DNA from: Microcyclospora pomicola
Lineage: Eukaryota > Ascomycota > Dothideomycetes > Capnodiales
Direction: 5' to 3'
Length of the DNA: 64,000 bases
Assembly (NCBI GenBank): GCA_002786065.1
Contig: NHNY01000001.1
Coordinates: forward strand, 124,001 to 188,000
Under the pieces are notes generated by a model. It saw nothing but the letters and a program-made list of their open reading frames with translations, was not told the origin of the DNA and did no database searches. The position numbers and the translations under genes are program-made. This document shows positions 30,181 through 40,601 of the stretch, in pieces (within the stretch, counting starts at the first letter, position 1; every line of letters starts with the position of its first letter).

Positions 30181-31506
30181 ATGACCACAAAACCTCAATC
30201 CTTCCGCGTGGCGATCGTCGGCGGCGGACTCGGCGGCCTGGCGCTCGCGGTCGCGCTGTCGACCCGCCAGATCCCCTTCACCATCTACGAGGCGCGCGGC
30301 GCCTTCACCGAGCTCGGTGCCGGGATCAACTTCGCGCCGAACGGGCTGCAAGCACTGCGGCTCATCGATGCCTCCCTAGGCGATCAGGTCTATAACATCG
30401 CGACGCGGAACCCGGCGCCACATGAGGATACCTGGCTGATTTATCGCTATGGCGCCCCGTGTGGCACCCACCAGGACGGCGAGGTGATTATGGAGGTCGA
30501 GTCGCCCCCCGTAGGTAACATGACGATGCATCGGCAGGAGCTGCTGCAGATCCTGGTCGACCGGGTGGGCACCGAGCATACGCGCTTCAACAAGAAGTTT
30601 GTGTCGTACGAGCAGGATGCCGAGGGCGTCCGACTGTGCTTCGCCGACGGCACGATCGAGAGCGCCAGTATCTTGATCGGCGCCGATGGGATCCATTCCA
30701 ACGTCCGGACGGCGATGTTCGGGGAGGACAGTATCCTGAGCCGGCCACACTTCAACCAGGACGGGGCCTATCGCGCCGTCGTCCCGATGGAGAAGATGCT
30801 CGAGGCGATCGGCGAGGATGCGCGGCAGGGGCAGCTGATGTTAGGCCCGAACGGCTACGTGATCTGCTATCCGGTCAGCGGCGGTACAGCGGTGAACGTC
30901 GGCGCTTGGGTGCCGCGACGGGGTTCGTGGGACCAGCACCGTGAATGGCTCCTGCCTCAGCAGCGCGAACAGTTCGCCCTCGACTTCAAGCACTGGGGCG
31001 AGCGCGTGCAGAAGATCCTGCGCGTCTTCGACCCGGACCCGGGCTTCTGGGCAGCGCACCAACATGTCCACCAGCCGGAGACGTTCGCGGCAGGTCGCGT
31101 GCTGTTGATCGGGGATAGCGCGCATGCCATGCCGCCTCACCGGGGGAATGGAGCCTCGCAAGCCGTCGAGGACGCATACGTGCTCGCCGAAGTGCTTGCT
31201 GGGCTGAAGAGCAGCGGCACGGATCTCGACATCACCATTCGCGCAGCGTTCCGAGCATTTGAACAGACTCGACAGCCGCGATTCAGCCGTGTGCAGGAGT
31301 ACAGCACGCAAGCCGGACCACTAATGTATTCGTTCTTCGAGCAGGGGATGGAAGGCGAGGAGCTAGAGCAGTGGATGCATGGCGTCCGAGAACGGCTGGC
31401 GTGGATCTGGCAGGTGGATTTGGCGAGCGAGGCGGCGAGGGCGAAGAGGCTGGCGGGACGGTTCGTTCAGGAGGCTATGTCGAGCGAGGAGATGGCCGCT
31501 ACCTGA
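30181..31506 (+). CDS. FAD-dependent monooxygenase, salicylate-hydroxylase-like
   Basis: Intronless, 441 residues, first ATG at 30181 (GACACCATGACC). Class A flavin monooxygenase features in order: the FAD Rossmann loop (VAIVGGGLGGLALAVAL, about 10-26), FTELGAGINFAPNGLQAL after it, the conserved arginine region (MTMHRQELLQIL), the second FAD motif with Asp-Gly (SILIGADGIHSNVR), and the third, GDSAHAMPPHRGNGASQAVED. Such enzymes hydroxylate or epoxidise aromatic or other lipophilic substrates with NAD(P)H and O2; salicylate hydroxylase is the best-known relative and zeaxanthin epoxidase is a distant one. It is convergent with carX, 700 bp away, and its codons are GC-rich like the car genes. 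A role in carotenoid or retinal modification is only an inference. Confidence 0.9.
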   Translation: MTTKPQSFRVAIVGGGLGGLALAVALSTRQIPFTIYEARGAFTELGAGINFAPNGLQALRLIDASLGDQVYNIATRNPAPHEDTWLIYRYGAPCGTHQDGEVIMEVESPPVGNMTMHRQELLQILVDRVGTEHTRFNKKFVSYEQDAEGVRLCFADGTIESASILIGADGIHSNVRTAMFGEDSILSRPHFNQDGAYRAVVPMEKMLEAIGEDARQGQLMLGPNGYVICYPVSGGTAVNVGAWVPRRGSWDQHREWLLPQQREQFALDFKHWGERVQKILRVFDPDPGFWAAHQHVHQPETFAAGRVLLIGDSAHAMPPHRGNGASQAVEDAYVLAEVLAGLKSSGTDLDITIRAAFRAFEQTRQPRFSRVQEYSTQAGPLMYSFFEQGMEGEELEQWMHGVRERLAWIWQVDLASEAARAKRLAGRFVQEAMSSEEMAAT

Positions 31507-32211
31507 CTCCAGGTGTGTGAGGCCTCATCATGAGCTTCTGAGGCTGCTGCCACCTAGCCGGCGTTGACTGACATACAGTATATGCTACGATCGACCTCTG
31601 GATACATTCTGGCGCATTTTGAAGTACAGCCGACTGTACAACAAACAATCCCATCAAAACCGGGCCATGATCTTCTCGAAAAGCGCCATTGCCTCGTCCA
31701 CATGGGATGAGATGAAGGGTATGAGCCGGCAAGAAGGTGGACAGAGATCAATCGTCGCAGCAAGGAGAAGAACTGGATAGCCTGGGATTGCGTGGGTTCG
31801 CCGGCTTCCTCGAGGCTTCCATCCTGCCCAAGTAGACGCTCGAATACAGTGCCGTCGCGGAGTCGACACCAACCTAGGAGAAGTACGTTCTTCCGAAGCC
31901 GAGTGTTTGATGGCCGTGGGGTGATGGAGAGGTAAGATGGGATCTGGTGGGTGGGGTTTGGTAGATGGGAGAGGGCGATGCGAGAGAGGATGAGGGTACC
32001 GTGAGCGATTGTTTGAGTATGTTATGCCATGATTATCATTGAGTCGAGATGTACATATATATCTCGTGACCGGGCCTATCTCGCGGTCATGATGAGACTT
32101 GATTCCCAAAGGTCCAGCGCCTCCGCATCCCGACACGTCTAATGTGTATGTATCATTATCCCGCACATTCCGACCCCGTGAACGCCATTTAGTCCCAGAG
32201 GATCTGCCACT
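31507..32211. other. Intergenic between converging monooxygenase and carX
   Basis: About 705 bp of convergent 3' flank. Nothing recognisable. Confidence 0.5.
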
Positions 32212-34395
32212 CTAGCCCAGTAGTCCCTCCACCCACCGCCGCGTACTCATCCACGCACCGCGACGCTCATCTACCATCGCACACACCGCGCTCGTGGACC
32301 GTAGCGAATGCACCTCGCGCTGCGCCTCGATCTGCTCCTTCGCGAACCACGTGCCGTGCAGGCCGTACGGGACGCGTTGCGGGAGGTGCACGCGAGCCAG
32401 CAGGGTGGTCATGTCGCGGGCATCGACGATCCACAGCTCGCTGCGGGCGCGGACGGTCGGGTCCGCGTCGCTGGGGACGTCGCCGGTGGCCGGGTCGAGC
32501 TGGGTCTCGTCGAAGGCGTAGAAGAGGAGGTAGCCGTCGTCTTCGGCGGGGGTGGTGGCGTCTGGGAAGGACGAGTGGGCGGCGGGGACGAAGCGTGGTT
32601 CTTGCGCGTACCATCCAGCAGGCATGCAGAAGACTTTGATCGGCTCGTTGGGGTCGTGCTGCGAGGCGAGGACTTGCGCCATGGTGCGGTTGTCGACGGC
32701 GCCCGTGACGCTGCGAGGAGAGTAGGCGTGGCCACGCGCGATCAAGGTGGTGGCGTCGACTTTGACCAGCGCGTCGATCTTGGTGGCTTTGCCGAGAGCT
32801 GCACCGAAGGAGGTGGTGGTTGTGGAGCAGCCGTAGATGTAACGTGCGCGTTGCATCTCGAGATCTGGACGCACGGATGGGAACTCGAACGGGATGGTAG
32901 ACAGAGCCCATTGGTGTTCGATCTGCTTCGTGGTGAGGGAGAAGCTGTAGTAGTATAATCTGCATTGGTCTTCCAATAGTTCCGCGTCTGCGCAGTCCAC
33001 TATCGACGAAGGTTCCGTGATGTGTAAGAGTGGCTCTTTCTCCTCGATCGGACACTCCAGATCCAGCAGTGAGCGGTCTTCCATTTCATCTTCAACCGAG
33101 TACTTTGCAAAGAACGACATGCGTTTCTGCTTCCTCGGAAGTACGACAGGAGGCTTGCGGACTTTCTCCACCGGTGGAGCGATGTTGCCCGCGGCAAACA
33201 CCAACGAAGCGCTCGTCAGCCGACATGCCAGCATGTTGACAGTCTCGGTCTTGCCGTTGTTCTCCTCATCCCACGTGTTGGCCGTGTGAAAGATGCACGA
33301 CGCGTCCGTCTCAAACCACGTCACATCAGTCGGGTTGTGGCGAGGAAACACGCCGAATCGTGAAGGCTTGCTCGAGTCGTACGTGACGGGTGGTTTGCCT
33401 TGGAGCTGGTTCATGGGATCGAGGGAAAGAGGTAGATCCATGATGACGGTGTGCTTCAGCGACACGCCAAAGTCGTGCATCATTTTCGCGGATGTGATTC
33501 CGGGTACGGCGGCATTGAGGAGTTTGCTCGACTTTGCCACTGGTTGTTGCTGTTCAGACGCGGGCGGTGTCTGCGGGATGATGCTGTACTGCACATATGG
33601 AGGTGCAAACGATGAATGGAACATCAACATCTCCTTCGTCTTGGGATCGACTTTTGGGTGTGCGGTCGTCCACTCCCGCATGAACGCGATCAGTCCTCCG
33701 TCCTCGCCGAGCACTTTTTCCTGCTGCTCTCCCTCGATATGCTCCTTGATTTTCTCGCCCTCGGCGACTGCACCATTATACCACCCCACCGTCTCCAGTC
33801 CCGGCAATTGGACCCGCATTGGCGGCCCACTCTCACAAGTCGCCAATGCTCTTCCGTCATGGTAGACGACGTTCGTGTTGGCCACGCTTATCCGCTTGAT
33901 CTTCTGCCGCGAGCCAGGGAGATGTGAGAGTAAAACCAGCAGGAGTGTCCGCAGAATCTTCAACGTGACATAGACGAAGGATGCGACTGGATTGACGAGT
34001 GTGGCGATGGATGGGAGGATCGGTAGCCTCAACGCTGGACTGGCAAGTGTAGACAGGTAGAGATCGGTGAGGATGTATTGATTCACAAACTCTGGCTCGA
34101 CCTTGCCAGTCGCTGAATCTCGTCGAAAGAGAACTCCCGCCAGCATGCCATCACCATCAAACCAATGCGCGTCTCGTCCAAGATCTCCATTCGAGACGGG
34201 GTTGCTGCCGTTGCGGACGTACTCTCCATCCGCCAGCTCGGCAGGGATGCTGCCAGTGAAGGAGCATTTGGTGAGCGGGAGAGTCTGTTGAATCGGGGCA
34301 AAGTTGCCAGAGAGGTATGGATGGCGTGGTTGGGGTGTTGGCGGGATGTTCTCGACGGGTGACCGCTTGCGCTTCTGGCCTGCGTAGACAGCCAT
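32212..34395 (-). CDS. carX: CarX-type carotenoid oxygenase, retinal-forming
   Basis: Single exon, 727 residues, ATG at 34395 (the frame opens earlier only with GTG). It closely resembles Fusarium CarX (about 696 residues), which cleaves beta-carotene centrally at the 15,15' bond to give two retinal molecules. Shared blocks include HPYLSGNFAPI, EYVRNGSNPVS, DAHWFDGDGML, EFVNQYILTDLYLS, KRISVANTNVVYHDGRALAT and RYIYGCSTTTTSFG. The four iron-binding histidines of the RPE65/CCD fold are present at about H246 (AHPKVD), H307 (MMHDFG), H370 (IFHTANTWD) and H680 (YGLHGTWF). It is divergent from carRA over a shared 1.35 kb promoter, as in Fusarium. Its product is the chromophore needed by the opsin at 43301. 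Confidence 0.96.
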   Translation of the reverse strand: MAVYAGQKRKRSPVENIPPTPQPRHPYLSGNFAPIQQTLPLTKCSFTGSIPAELADGEYVRNGSNPVSNGDLGRDAHWFDGDGMLAGVLFRRDSATGKVEPEFVNQYILTDLYLSTLASPALRLPILPSIATLVNPVASFVYVTLKILRTLLLVLLSHLPGSRQKIKRISVANTNVVYHDGRALATCESGPPMRVQLPGLETVGWYNGAVAEGEKIKEHIEGEQQEKVLGEDGGLIAFMREWTTAHPKVDPKTKEMLMFHSSFAPPYVQYSIIPQTPPASEQQQPVAKSSKLLNAAVPGITSAKMMHDFGVSLKHTVIMDLPLSLDPMNQLQGKPPVTYDSSKPSRFGVFPRHNPTDVTWFETDASCIFHTANTWDEENNGKTETVNMLACRLTSASLVFAAGNIAPPVEKVRKPPVVLPRKQKRMSFFAKYSVEDEMEDRSLLDLECPIEEKEPLLHITEPSSIVDCADAELLEDQCRLYYYSFSLTTKQIEHQWALSTIPFEFPSVRPDLEMQRARYIYGCSTTTTSFGAALGKATKIDALVKVDATTLIARGHAYSPRSVTGAVDNRTMAQVLASQHDPNEPIKVFCMPAGWYAQEPRFVPAAHSSFPDATTPAEDDGYLLFYAFDETQLDPATGDVPSDADPTVRARSELWIVDARDMTTLLARVHLPQRVPYGLHGTWFAKEQIEAQREVHSLRSTSAVCAMVDERRGAWMSTRRWVEGLLG

Positions 34396-35144
34396 GGTGG
34401 AGGTTGAGCAGGCGGGGAACGTCGAGTCGACCACAACAGCGCGATCACGGTGTCGCCGCGAACTTCATGGCAGACGGTCAATCGAGAAGACTGGACTGAT
34501 GATGATATGGCCGTTTGATGGGTATGGATGATGCAAAAGCAAGCGAAGTGGGATTCTATCACATGTGAATCACGTCGACCTCACCCGCCAGTCTCCCTCG
34601 TACTCCCGCAGGCACATCACGTCTCATAACCGGCTTCCTCTGATCGATGATGGCCACATCGACACGGCAGATACCATCCAGCTACACAATCCTGCTCTAC
34701 CTATACAGTGTTGATGCATCTTGACCATGCTCGACTGCAAGAATAACTCCATTGCTCTGAGTATCGCTATTCTTCGACCAACAGTCCCCCATTACGCGTG
34801 CCCGAGTACAGTCGCACCGCAACTTGGATTCAGTAGCGTTGCTAGCTTTGGAGCTCTACTACGCCAACCACGTCATGCCCTCGAGCCGCATCAGCCGGAA
34901 AAACTCAGTTGGACCCGAGATGTGCCGCATCATTAGAGCCAACTCTATATCGATCCTGTACCGTCGACCAGAAGCAAGACAGAAGTCGGAGTATCCTTCT
35001 CATGACTTTCCTCAAGAAATGTCCCAAATACTCGTCTGTTGAGCCGTCAGCATCCGTAAAAGCCGATCAGGAACGATGAACTTCTTCGATCGTGATCGTG
35101 TCAAGCGCCTCACGAGTTGCGCCGTGTGTCGACGCGACTACCAT

Positions 35145-35203
35145 GATACTCTAACAACACGGCCGGACGATACGATGATACTCTAATAACACAGCTGGAC
35201 GAT
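35145..35203. repeat. 27-bp direct repeat, 32-bp period, in the carX/carRA promoter
   Basis: Copies at 35145-35171 and 35177-35203 share the start GATACTCTAA and the end GGACGAT. They differ at three positions, all C/T or G/A transitions. Confidence 0.75.
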
Positions 35204-35222
35204 GATCATGATCATGATCATG
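35203..35222. repeat. Overlapping TGATCA palindromes in the carX/carRA promoter
   Basis: Three TGATCA palindromes in tandem, six-base period, directly after the second 27-bp repeat copy. Confidence 0.8.
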
Positions 35223-35748
35223 AACCAGATATCAGCTCTACGTCGAGCCTTACATGATCTCTTTGATATTGTTGTTGACGGCCTTGTTGGCAGACCAACC
35301 AGCACAACGCGATGTATCACTCCACTGCCACAGTATCTATTCGGCCTCATATCGCTGCGTGCTCTTCTAATGGACGTGCTCGCCCGGATATCGTTAGTGA
35401 TGATATCGCGGCTCTTGGAAGCGCCATCACTACAGTGATCCTCCGCGGATCAGGCGTGTAGATGGCCTTCCATTAGGTTCAGCGCGTGGCACGCCGAGAA
35501 GCTGAAAGATGACATTTCGCCATCTTCAATTCCCTGATAAGTGCCACGCCTTCATTCGTGCCTCTCTCCACGCTCCACAGCAAGGTAAGGTTGGAATGGC
35601 GCGGTCGATGGAAGACATGACAGGCGCGTGTGTTTGATCTGTCCTTTTCTTCGTCTTGCATTTCCACGGATCCAAACACGCGACTCCACCCTCCACGACT
35701 CCGTCATTCTATCGGGAGCGACTCAAACCAGCATCCCTGGCCATCAAG

Positions 35749-37678
35749 ATGGGTTATGATTATGCACTCGTGTAAGCGGACCACCCCTCCTGCCGTCCAC
35801 CTTGCATGCTCCAGCTTCCAGCACTCACCACCGACCTTCTGATCTAGACATCTCACCTACACCATCCCACCCGCGTTCGCCCTCTCCCTCCTCTACTACC
35901 CACTATGCACCAAACTCGACCTCTACAAGATCCTCTTCCTCATCAGCATCGCCGTCACCGCTACCATCCCCTGGGACAGCTACCTGATCCGCACCAACAT
36001 CTGGTCCTACCCGCCGAGCGCCGTCATCGGACATACCCTCTTTCAGATCCCGCTTGAGGAAGTCTTCTTCTTCGTCGTGCAGACCTACAACACCAGTCTG
36101 CTGTACCTGCTGCTCAGCAAACCCATCCTGCATTCGTGCTACTTGGTCAGGGAGGGGCAAGATCGCGCCGGCGCAACATGGAAGTACATCAAGGTCGCGG
36201 GTCAGCTCGTGCTGGCGCTGACGGTTAAGAAGGCGATCGGGTTCATCAAGGCAGAAGGACATTTCACATATCTTGGTCTGATTTTGATATGGGCGGTACC
36301 GTTTCTATTGTTGTTGTGGAGTCTGGCCTACCAGTTCCTGCTACGCCTGCCTTTGACCAGCACGCTGGTCCCGATTGTGGTGCCGACGCTCTACTTGTGG
36401 GTGGTGGACACCCTCGCACTCCGACGCGGAACATGGGTCATCTCCTCAGCCACCAAGACAGGATGGGAGGTCTGGCCGGGGTTGGAGGCCGAAGAGGCCA
36501 TCTTCTTCCTCTTGACCAACATGCTGATTGTATGTGGACTGGTGGCATTTGATAATGCCTTGGCCGTGCTGAACACATTTCCCGCACACTTTCCGCGTGT
36601 CCCAGCCCTGCCTTCACCGATTATGCTTGTGCGTGCTTTACTTCTGCCGGCGAGCACCTACGACGACGATCGCATTTTGGGCTTGAAGCAGTCCGTGGAT
36701 CGCCTACGAAGGAAAAGTCGTAGTTTCTTCTTGGCGAGCTCGACGTTTCAGGGTCGTCTACGGATCGATCTGATCCTGCTCTACTCGTTCTGCCGGGTCG
36801 CGGATGATCTGATAGACAACGCGGCGAGCGCATCGGAAGCTAAGGTGTGGGTTGGAAAGCTCAAGAAATTCTTGGATCTCGCATATGGCGCAGCAGAGCA
36901 AAAGCCCAATGGCAGTCTTGTGCAAGCTCGGGACAGGAATCGAGGTGCTGCTACACTTTTTGCGATGCGAGAGTTCCCGCAAGAGGCACAGATGACGCTG
37001 CTATTACTGCCGACGCAATATCTTGGCAAAGAACCGTTGTACGAGCTGTTGAAAGGGTTCGAGATGGATCTCGATTTTGATACCACCAAAAAGGGCGCGG
37101 AAGGACCTATCAAAAGTGAAGCAGACCTCACTCTCTACGGCGCCAGAGTTGCTGGTACTGTCGCATTATCCTGCATCCAGCTCGTCCTACATCACTACGG
37201 CAATCCCGGCGAGGCGCAGAGCAAATGCCTCATGGCCGCCGGGCACGATATGGGCATCGCACTGCAATACATCAACATCGCCCGCGATCTGGTCGTCGAC
37301 GCCAAGATCGGTCGGTGCTACGTGCCCCCTGCATGGCTGAAGAAAGAGAAACTCACCCCCGAGTCCTTCCTCGCCAATCTCCTCAAACACGCCGAGACCA
37401 CCGTAGATGACGGCGACTTCTTCGCGAAGAAAGTCTCGTCGATCCGCACCAAGCTGCTCGACAAGGCGTTTGAGCTGTACGAGGGGAACTTCGCGATGAT
37501 CGAGCGACTACCCGCCGACGCGCGAGGCGGCATGCGGGTCGCGGTCGAGAGCTATGTGCAGATCGGCCGCGAACTGCGGCGGCAGCAAGACGTCGGTGGT
37601 GTCATGCAGCGCAAGGCGACGGTGTCGATGTGGAAACGCATCGCGGTCGCGTGGAAGGCGCTCTTGGGGCCGCGGTGA
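35749..37678 (+). CDS. carRA: CarRA: bifunctional lycopene cyclase / phytoene synthase
   Basis: Two exons, 35749-35771 and 35848-37678 (76-bp intron, GTAAGC...TCTAG), 617 residues. The N-terminal R domain (about 1-240) is a membrane lycopene cyclase of the CrtYc/CrtYd type: two repeats with TIPWDSYLI...IWSYPPSAVIG, PLEEVFFFVVQTY (about 76-88) and EAEEAIFFLLTN (about 221-232). The C-terminal A domain (about 270-617) is phytoene synthase with both prenyl-diphosphate/Mg-binding aspartate motifs, RVADDLIDN (about 325-333) and NIARDLVVDAKIGRCYVP. It condenses two GGPP to phytoene and later cyclises lycopene ends to beta-rings. The ATG is in a favourable context (ATCAAGATGG). Length matches Fusarium and Mucor homologues (about 610). 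Confidence 0.97.
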
Positions 37679-38001
37679 TGTTTTTATCTTGCGATCATCT
37701 CTGCTGCCGCTGTTATAGTTGTATATAAATGAGCATGCTGCGAATAGATGAGCAAGCAACAGATACAGAGTTGCAACCTATTGCAGAATACTTCTGTTCT
37801 CTCCCACCCTCCCATCCTCAATCTCTATACCATCCCATCCATCAGATCTCTCTTGAAATCCCGTAAAAAGTGCACCACACCATAGAACCCATCAGTGTAA
37901 CTTAGTGAATGGAGTGTCAATCGGCAAATCCTCGGCCCCAACCCCACCAGTCTGCGTTGAGCTACATATAGTATTGTGAAAGGTGCACACGTAATCACAA
38001 C
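37679..38001. other. carRA 3' flank
   Basis: 323 bp between the carRA stop and the tRNA. Pyrimidine-rich around 37797-37850. No gene seen. Confidence 0.5.
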
Positions 38002-38118
38002 TCCGATATGGTGTATCGGCTAGCATCGCTCGCTTTCATTCTTTCCCGAAACGTGCTTGTCACGCCGACGGTGGGAGAAAGCGCCGAGCAGAGCCGGGTT
38101 CGATTCCCGGTATCGGAA
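38002..38118 (+). tRNA. tRNA-Glu(UUC) with a 45-nt intron
   Basis: A full cloverleaf can be folded. The acceptor stem TCCGATA (38002-38008) pairs with TATCGGA (38111-38117), with discriminator A at 38118. The D arm contains the A box (TGGTGTATCGG, 38009-38019). The anticodon stem GCTCG (38028-38032) pairs with CGAGC (38085-38089). The loop is CT-TTC-A, giving anticodon UUC at 38035-38037. The intron (38039-38083) follows the base after the anticodon, the canonical eukaryotic position. The T arm CCGGG-TTCGATT-CCCGG (38094-38110) carries the B box. A TTTT run follows at 38123. It lies inside the carotenoid cluster on the same strand as carRA and carB. Confidence 0.95.
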
Positions 38119-38637
38119 TTTGTTTTGCTTCGGATCTCTTTTTGGTCGTTGAGGCATTCTTTCGCGGATGCTTTTTTGCCCTTTCGCGCGTTCGTCGATA
38201 GCTCTGCTGGGGCAATTGTCTGGGGATTGGATTCTAGGAGGGTTCATCTTTGCGAGGTGGGGAGCTCGTGGACTTTTTGGTTTCTACCTAGCTATAGAGT
38301 ATGACATTTCAAAGTTGAGTGGTATTCCTACGGTACATGCGTTTACTCCTTATCGTGAAATCTGTCGAAGATACGGCAGCTGCATAGAACGCGGAAACTA
38401 TTCATATCCACAGATGTTACGGCGACACATTTCATGGCTGATGAGGCAATCTAGAGACATGGAGAGCCCGCACCCAGCAAATGGTAGCGTCATGACGGTC
38501 AGCGGCTTGCATGTGAAAGGCGGATGCTGCCCCACAGACCGCGAGCTATACACTTCAGCCTCTACTTTCGTTATATTGTTTCAGAGTCAGGCTCATAGGT
38601 GGACGACGTGGTTCGTACCAGCGACCTGATCTCCCAT
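38119..38637. promoter_or_regulatory. carB promoter region
   Basis: About 520 bp from the tRNA to the carB ATG. Short on its own for a fungal promoter, so carB control elements may overlap the tRNA gene. No motif named. Confidence 0.45.
38123..38126 (+). terminator. RNA polymerase III terminator of tRNA-Glu
   Basis: TTTT run five bases past the tRNA 3' end, the usual Pol III stop. Confidence 0.75.
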
Positions 38638-40601
38638 GGCTGCAACGCCAGGCCTGAAAAATGGCAAAAAGACTGCAATCGTCATTGGTAAGCTCGCGCA
38701 TTCATGCTGAAGCTCTGACTCGTCCGCAGGAAAAGTTATGAGTACCACGCCATTGAGGGAATGCTTACTGACACCACTTCCCAGGCGCTGGCGTCGGAGG
38801 CACTTCGACCGCCGCACGACTCGCCCACGCGGGCTTCGCCGTCACCGTCCTCGAGAAGAACGACTTCACCGGCGGCCGCTGCAGTCTAATCCACACGCCC
38901 GACGGCTACCGCTTCGACCAAGGGCCCTCGCTGCTGCTCCTCCCAGAGCTCTTCCACCAGACCTTCCGCGAGCTGGGCACGACGCTGGCCGCCGAGGGCG
39001 TCGAGCTGCGCAAATGCGAGCCCAACTACCAGCTGTGGTTCGGCGACGGGGAGAAGTTCGTGCTCAGCAGCGACCTGGCGATCATGAAGCGCGAGGTGGA
39101 GAAGTGGGAGGGCAAGGCGGGATACGAGCGGTACCTGGCCTTCCTGCAGGAGAGCCATCGCCACTACGAGCTGAGCGTCGAGCATGTGCTGCTGCGGAAC
39201 TTCGAGAGCGTGCTGTCGATGCTGCGGCTGTCGTTCTTGCGCCATGTCTTGACGCTGCATCCGTTTGAGAGCATCTGGACGCGCGCGTCGCGGTACTTCT
39301 GGACGGAGCGGCTGCGGCGGGTGTTCACGTTTGGCAGCATGTATATGGGGATGAGCCCGTTTGATGCGCCGGGGACGTACAGCTTGTTGCAGTATACGGA
39401 GCTCGCGGAGGGGATCTGGTATCCGGTGGGGGGGTTTCACAGGGTGGTGCAGGCGTTGGTGGATTTCGGCAAGCGGGAAGGGGTGGACTTTAGATTGGGC
39501 ACAGCAGTGGAAGAGATATTGTTGGAGGAGGACGGAGGAAGAGCTGTGGGAGTGAGGTTGCAGGGAGGCGAGGTGTTGAAAGCGGACGTGGTGGTCAACA
39601 ACTCGGACTTGGTGTACGCATACTCGCATCTGCTACCCTCCGCCCAACCATCTACCGAAGGAAAGACCGTCAAGAACACATACGCAGACTCGCTCGCAAA
39701 TCGACCCGCGAGCTGCAGCAGCATCTCCTTCTACTGGGCACTTTCTCGCCCGGTCCCTGAACTCGAAGCACACAACATCTTCCTCGCCGACCAATACCAG
39801 GAGTCCTTCGACAGCATCTTCAAGCAGAACCTGATCCCTAGCGAACCCAGCTTCTACGTCAACGTCCCCAGCCGCGTCGACCCCAGCGCCGCGCCGCCCG
39901 GCTGCGAAAGCGTGGTCGTGCTCGTCCCCGTCGGCCATCTGGTCGAAGACCACGCCTCGCTCCCCACCGGCAAAGGCGCCAAACCCTCCGAGCACCAAGA
40001 CTGGCCGAAGATGATCGCGCTGGCCCGCCGCACCATCCTCGCCACCATCCTCGCGCGCACTGGTGCCGATCTCGCGCCCCTGATCCTGCACGAACAAAGC
40101 AACGACCCGGTCACCTGGAAGCAGAAGTTCAACCTCGACAAAGGCGCCATCCTGGGTTTGTCCCACTCCTTCTTCAACGTCCTGTCCTTCCGCCCCTCCA
40201 CCCGTGCCCGCCGCCCGCACGCCCTCGATGCCGCCCTCGGCGCCGGCGTCCTCGGCCGGCTGGGCCAGCTCGTCGGCGACCTCGCCCGCGGCAACGCCCG
40301 CGACATCCATGGCCTCTACATGGTCGGCGCCAGCGCGCACCCGGGCACCGGCGTCCCGATCTGTCTGGCGGGCGGCCGCATCGTCGCCGAGCAGGTGCTG
40401 GACGACCTGCGCATGCCGGTGCCGTGGCGCGAGTCCCCCGACTGGGCGGAAGGCGAGGGCAAGATCCCGCCGCCGGACCCGGAGGTCAAGGCGCTTGATG
40501 CACTGGAGGAGCCGGCGGCGTCGATCGTGCAGCAGGTGTTGGGCCTCGGATCGTGGGTGCTCGCGCTCGTGGCGCTGTGGTGGCTGTTTCGGAATTGGTG
40601 A
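38638..40601 (+). CDS. carB: CarB: phytoene desaturase (CrtI-type)
   Basis: Two exons, 38638-38689 and 38785-40601 (95-bp intron, GTAAGC...CCCAG), 622 residues. CrtI-type desaturases use FAD to introduce four or five double bonds into phytoene, giving lycopene or 3,4-didehydrolycopene. The N-terminal dinucleotide fold spans the intron (AIVIGAGVGGTSTAARLA), followed by the typical VLEKNDFTGGRCSLI and GYRFDQGPSLLL. Later blocks are YTELAEGIWYPVGGFHRVVQ, the substrate region SFYWALSRPVPELEAHNIFL, and the C-terminal bacterial-type phytoene dehydrogenase signature around DIHGLYMVGASAHPGTGVPI. A last hydrophobic segment (WVLALVALWWLFRNW) is a tail anchor common in fungal homologues. Codons are strongly GC-rich. 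Confidence 0.97.

Larger units (their letters stand above)
34396..35748. promoter_or_regulatory. Shared divergent promoter, carX / carRA
   Basis: 1.35 kb between the two start codons. By eye it holds about twelve GATC tetramers, more than the roughly five expected by chance, including a GATCGAT near 34640, CGATCGTGATCG near 35087 and an overlapping TGATCA series (35203-35222). Fungal White Collar complexes bind GATC-containing light-response elements, so light control is plausible but unproven. A 27-bp sequence is duplicated at 35145-35171 and 35177-35203. Confidence 0.5.

Noticed and set aside
39633-40340. 235-codon open frame antisense to carB
   Set aside because: It lies entirely within the GC-rich carB coding exon; long antisense frames are expected from that codon bias, and it has no motif or splice structure.
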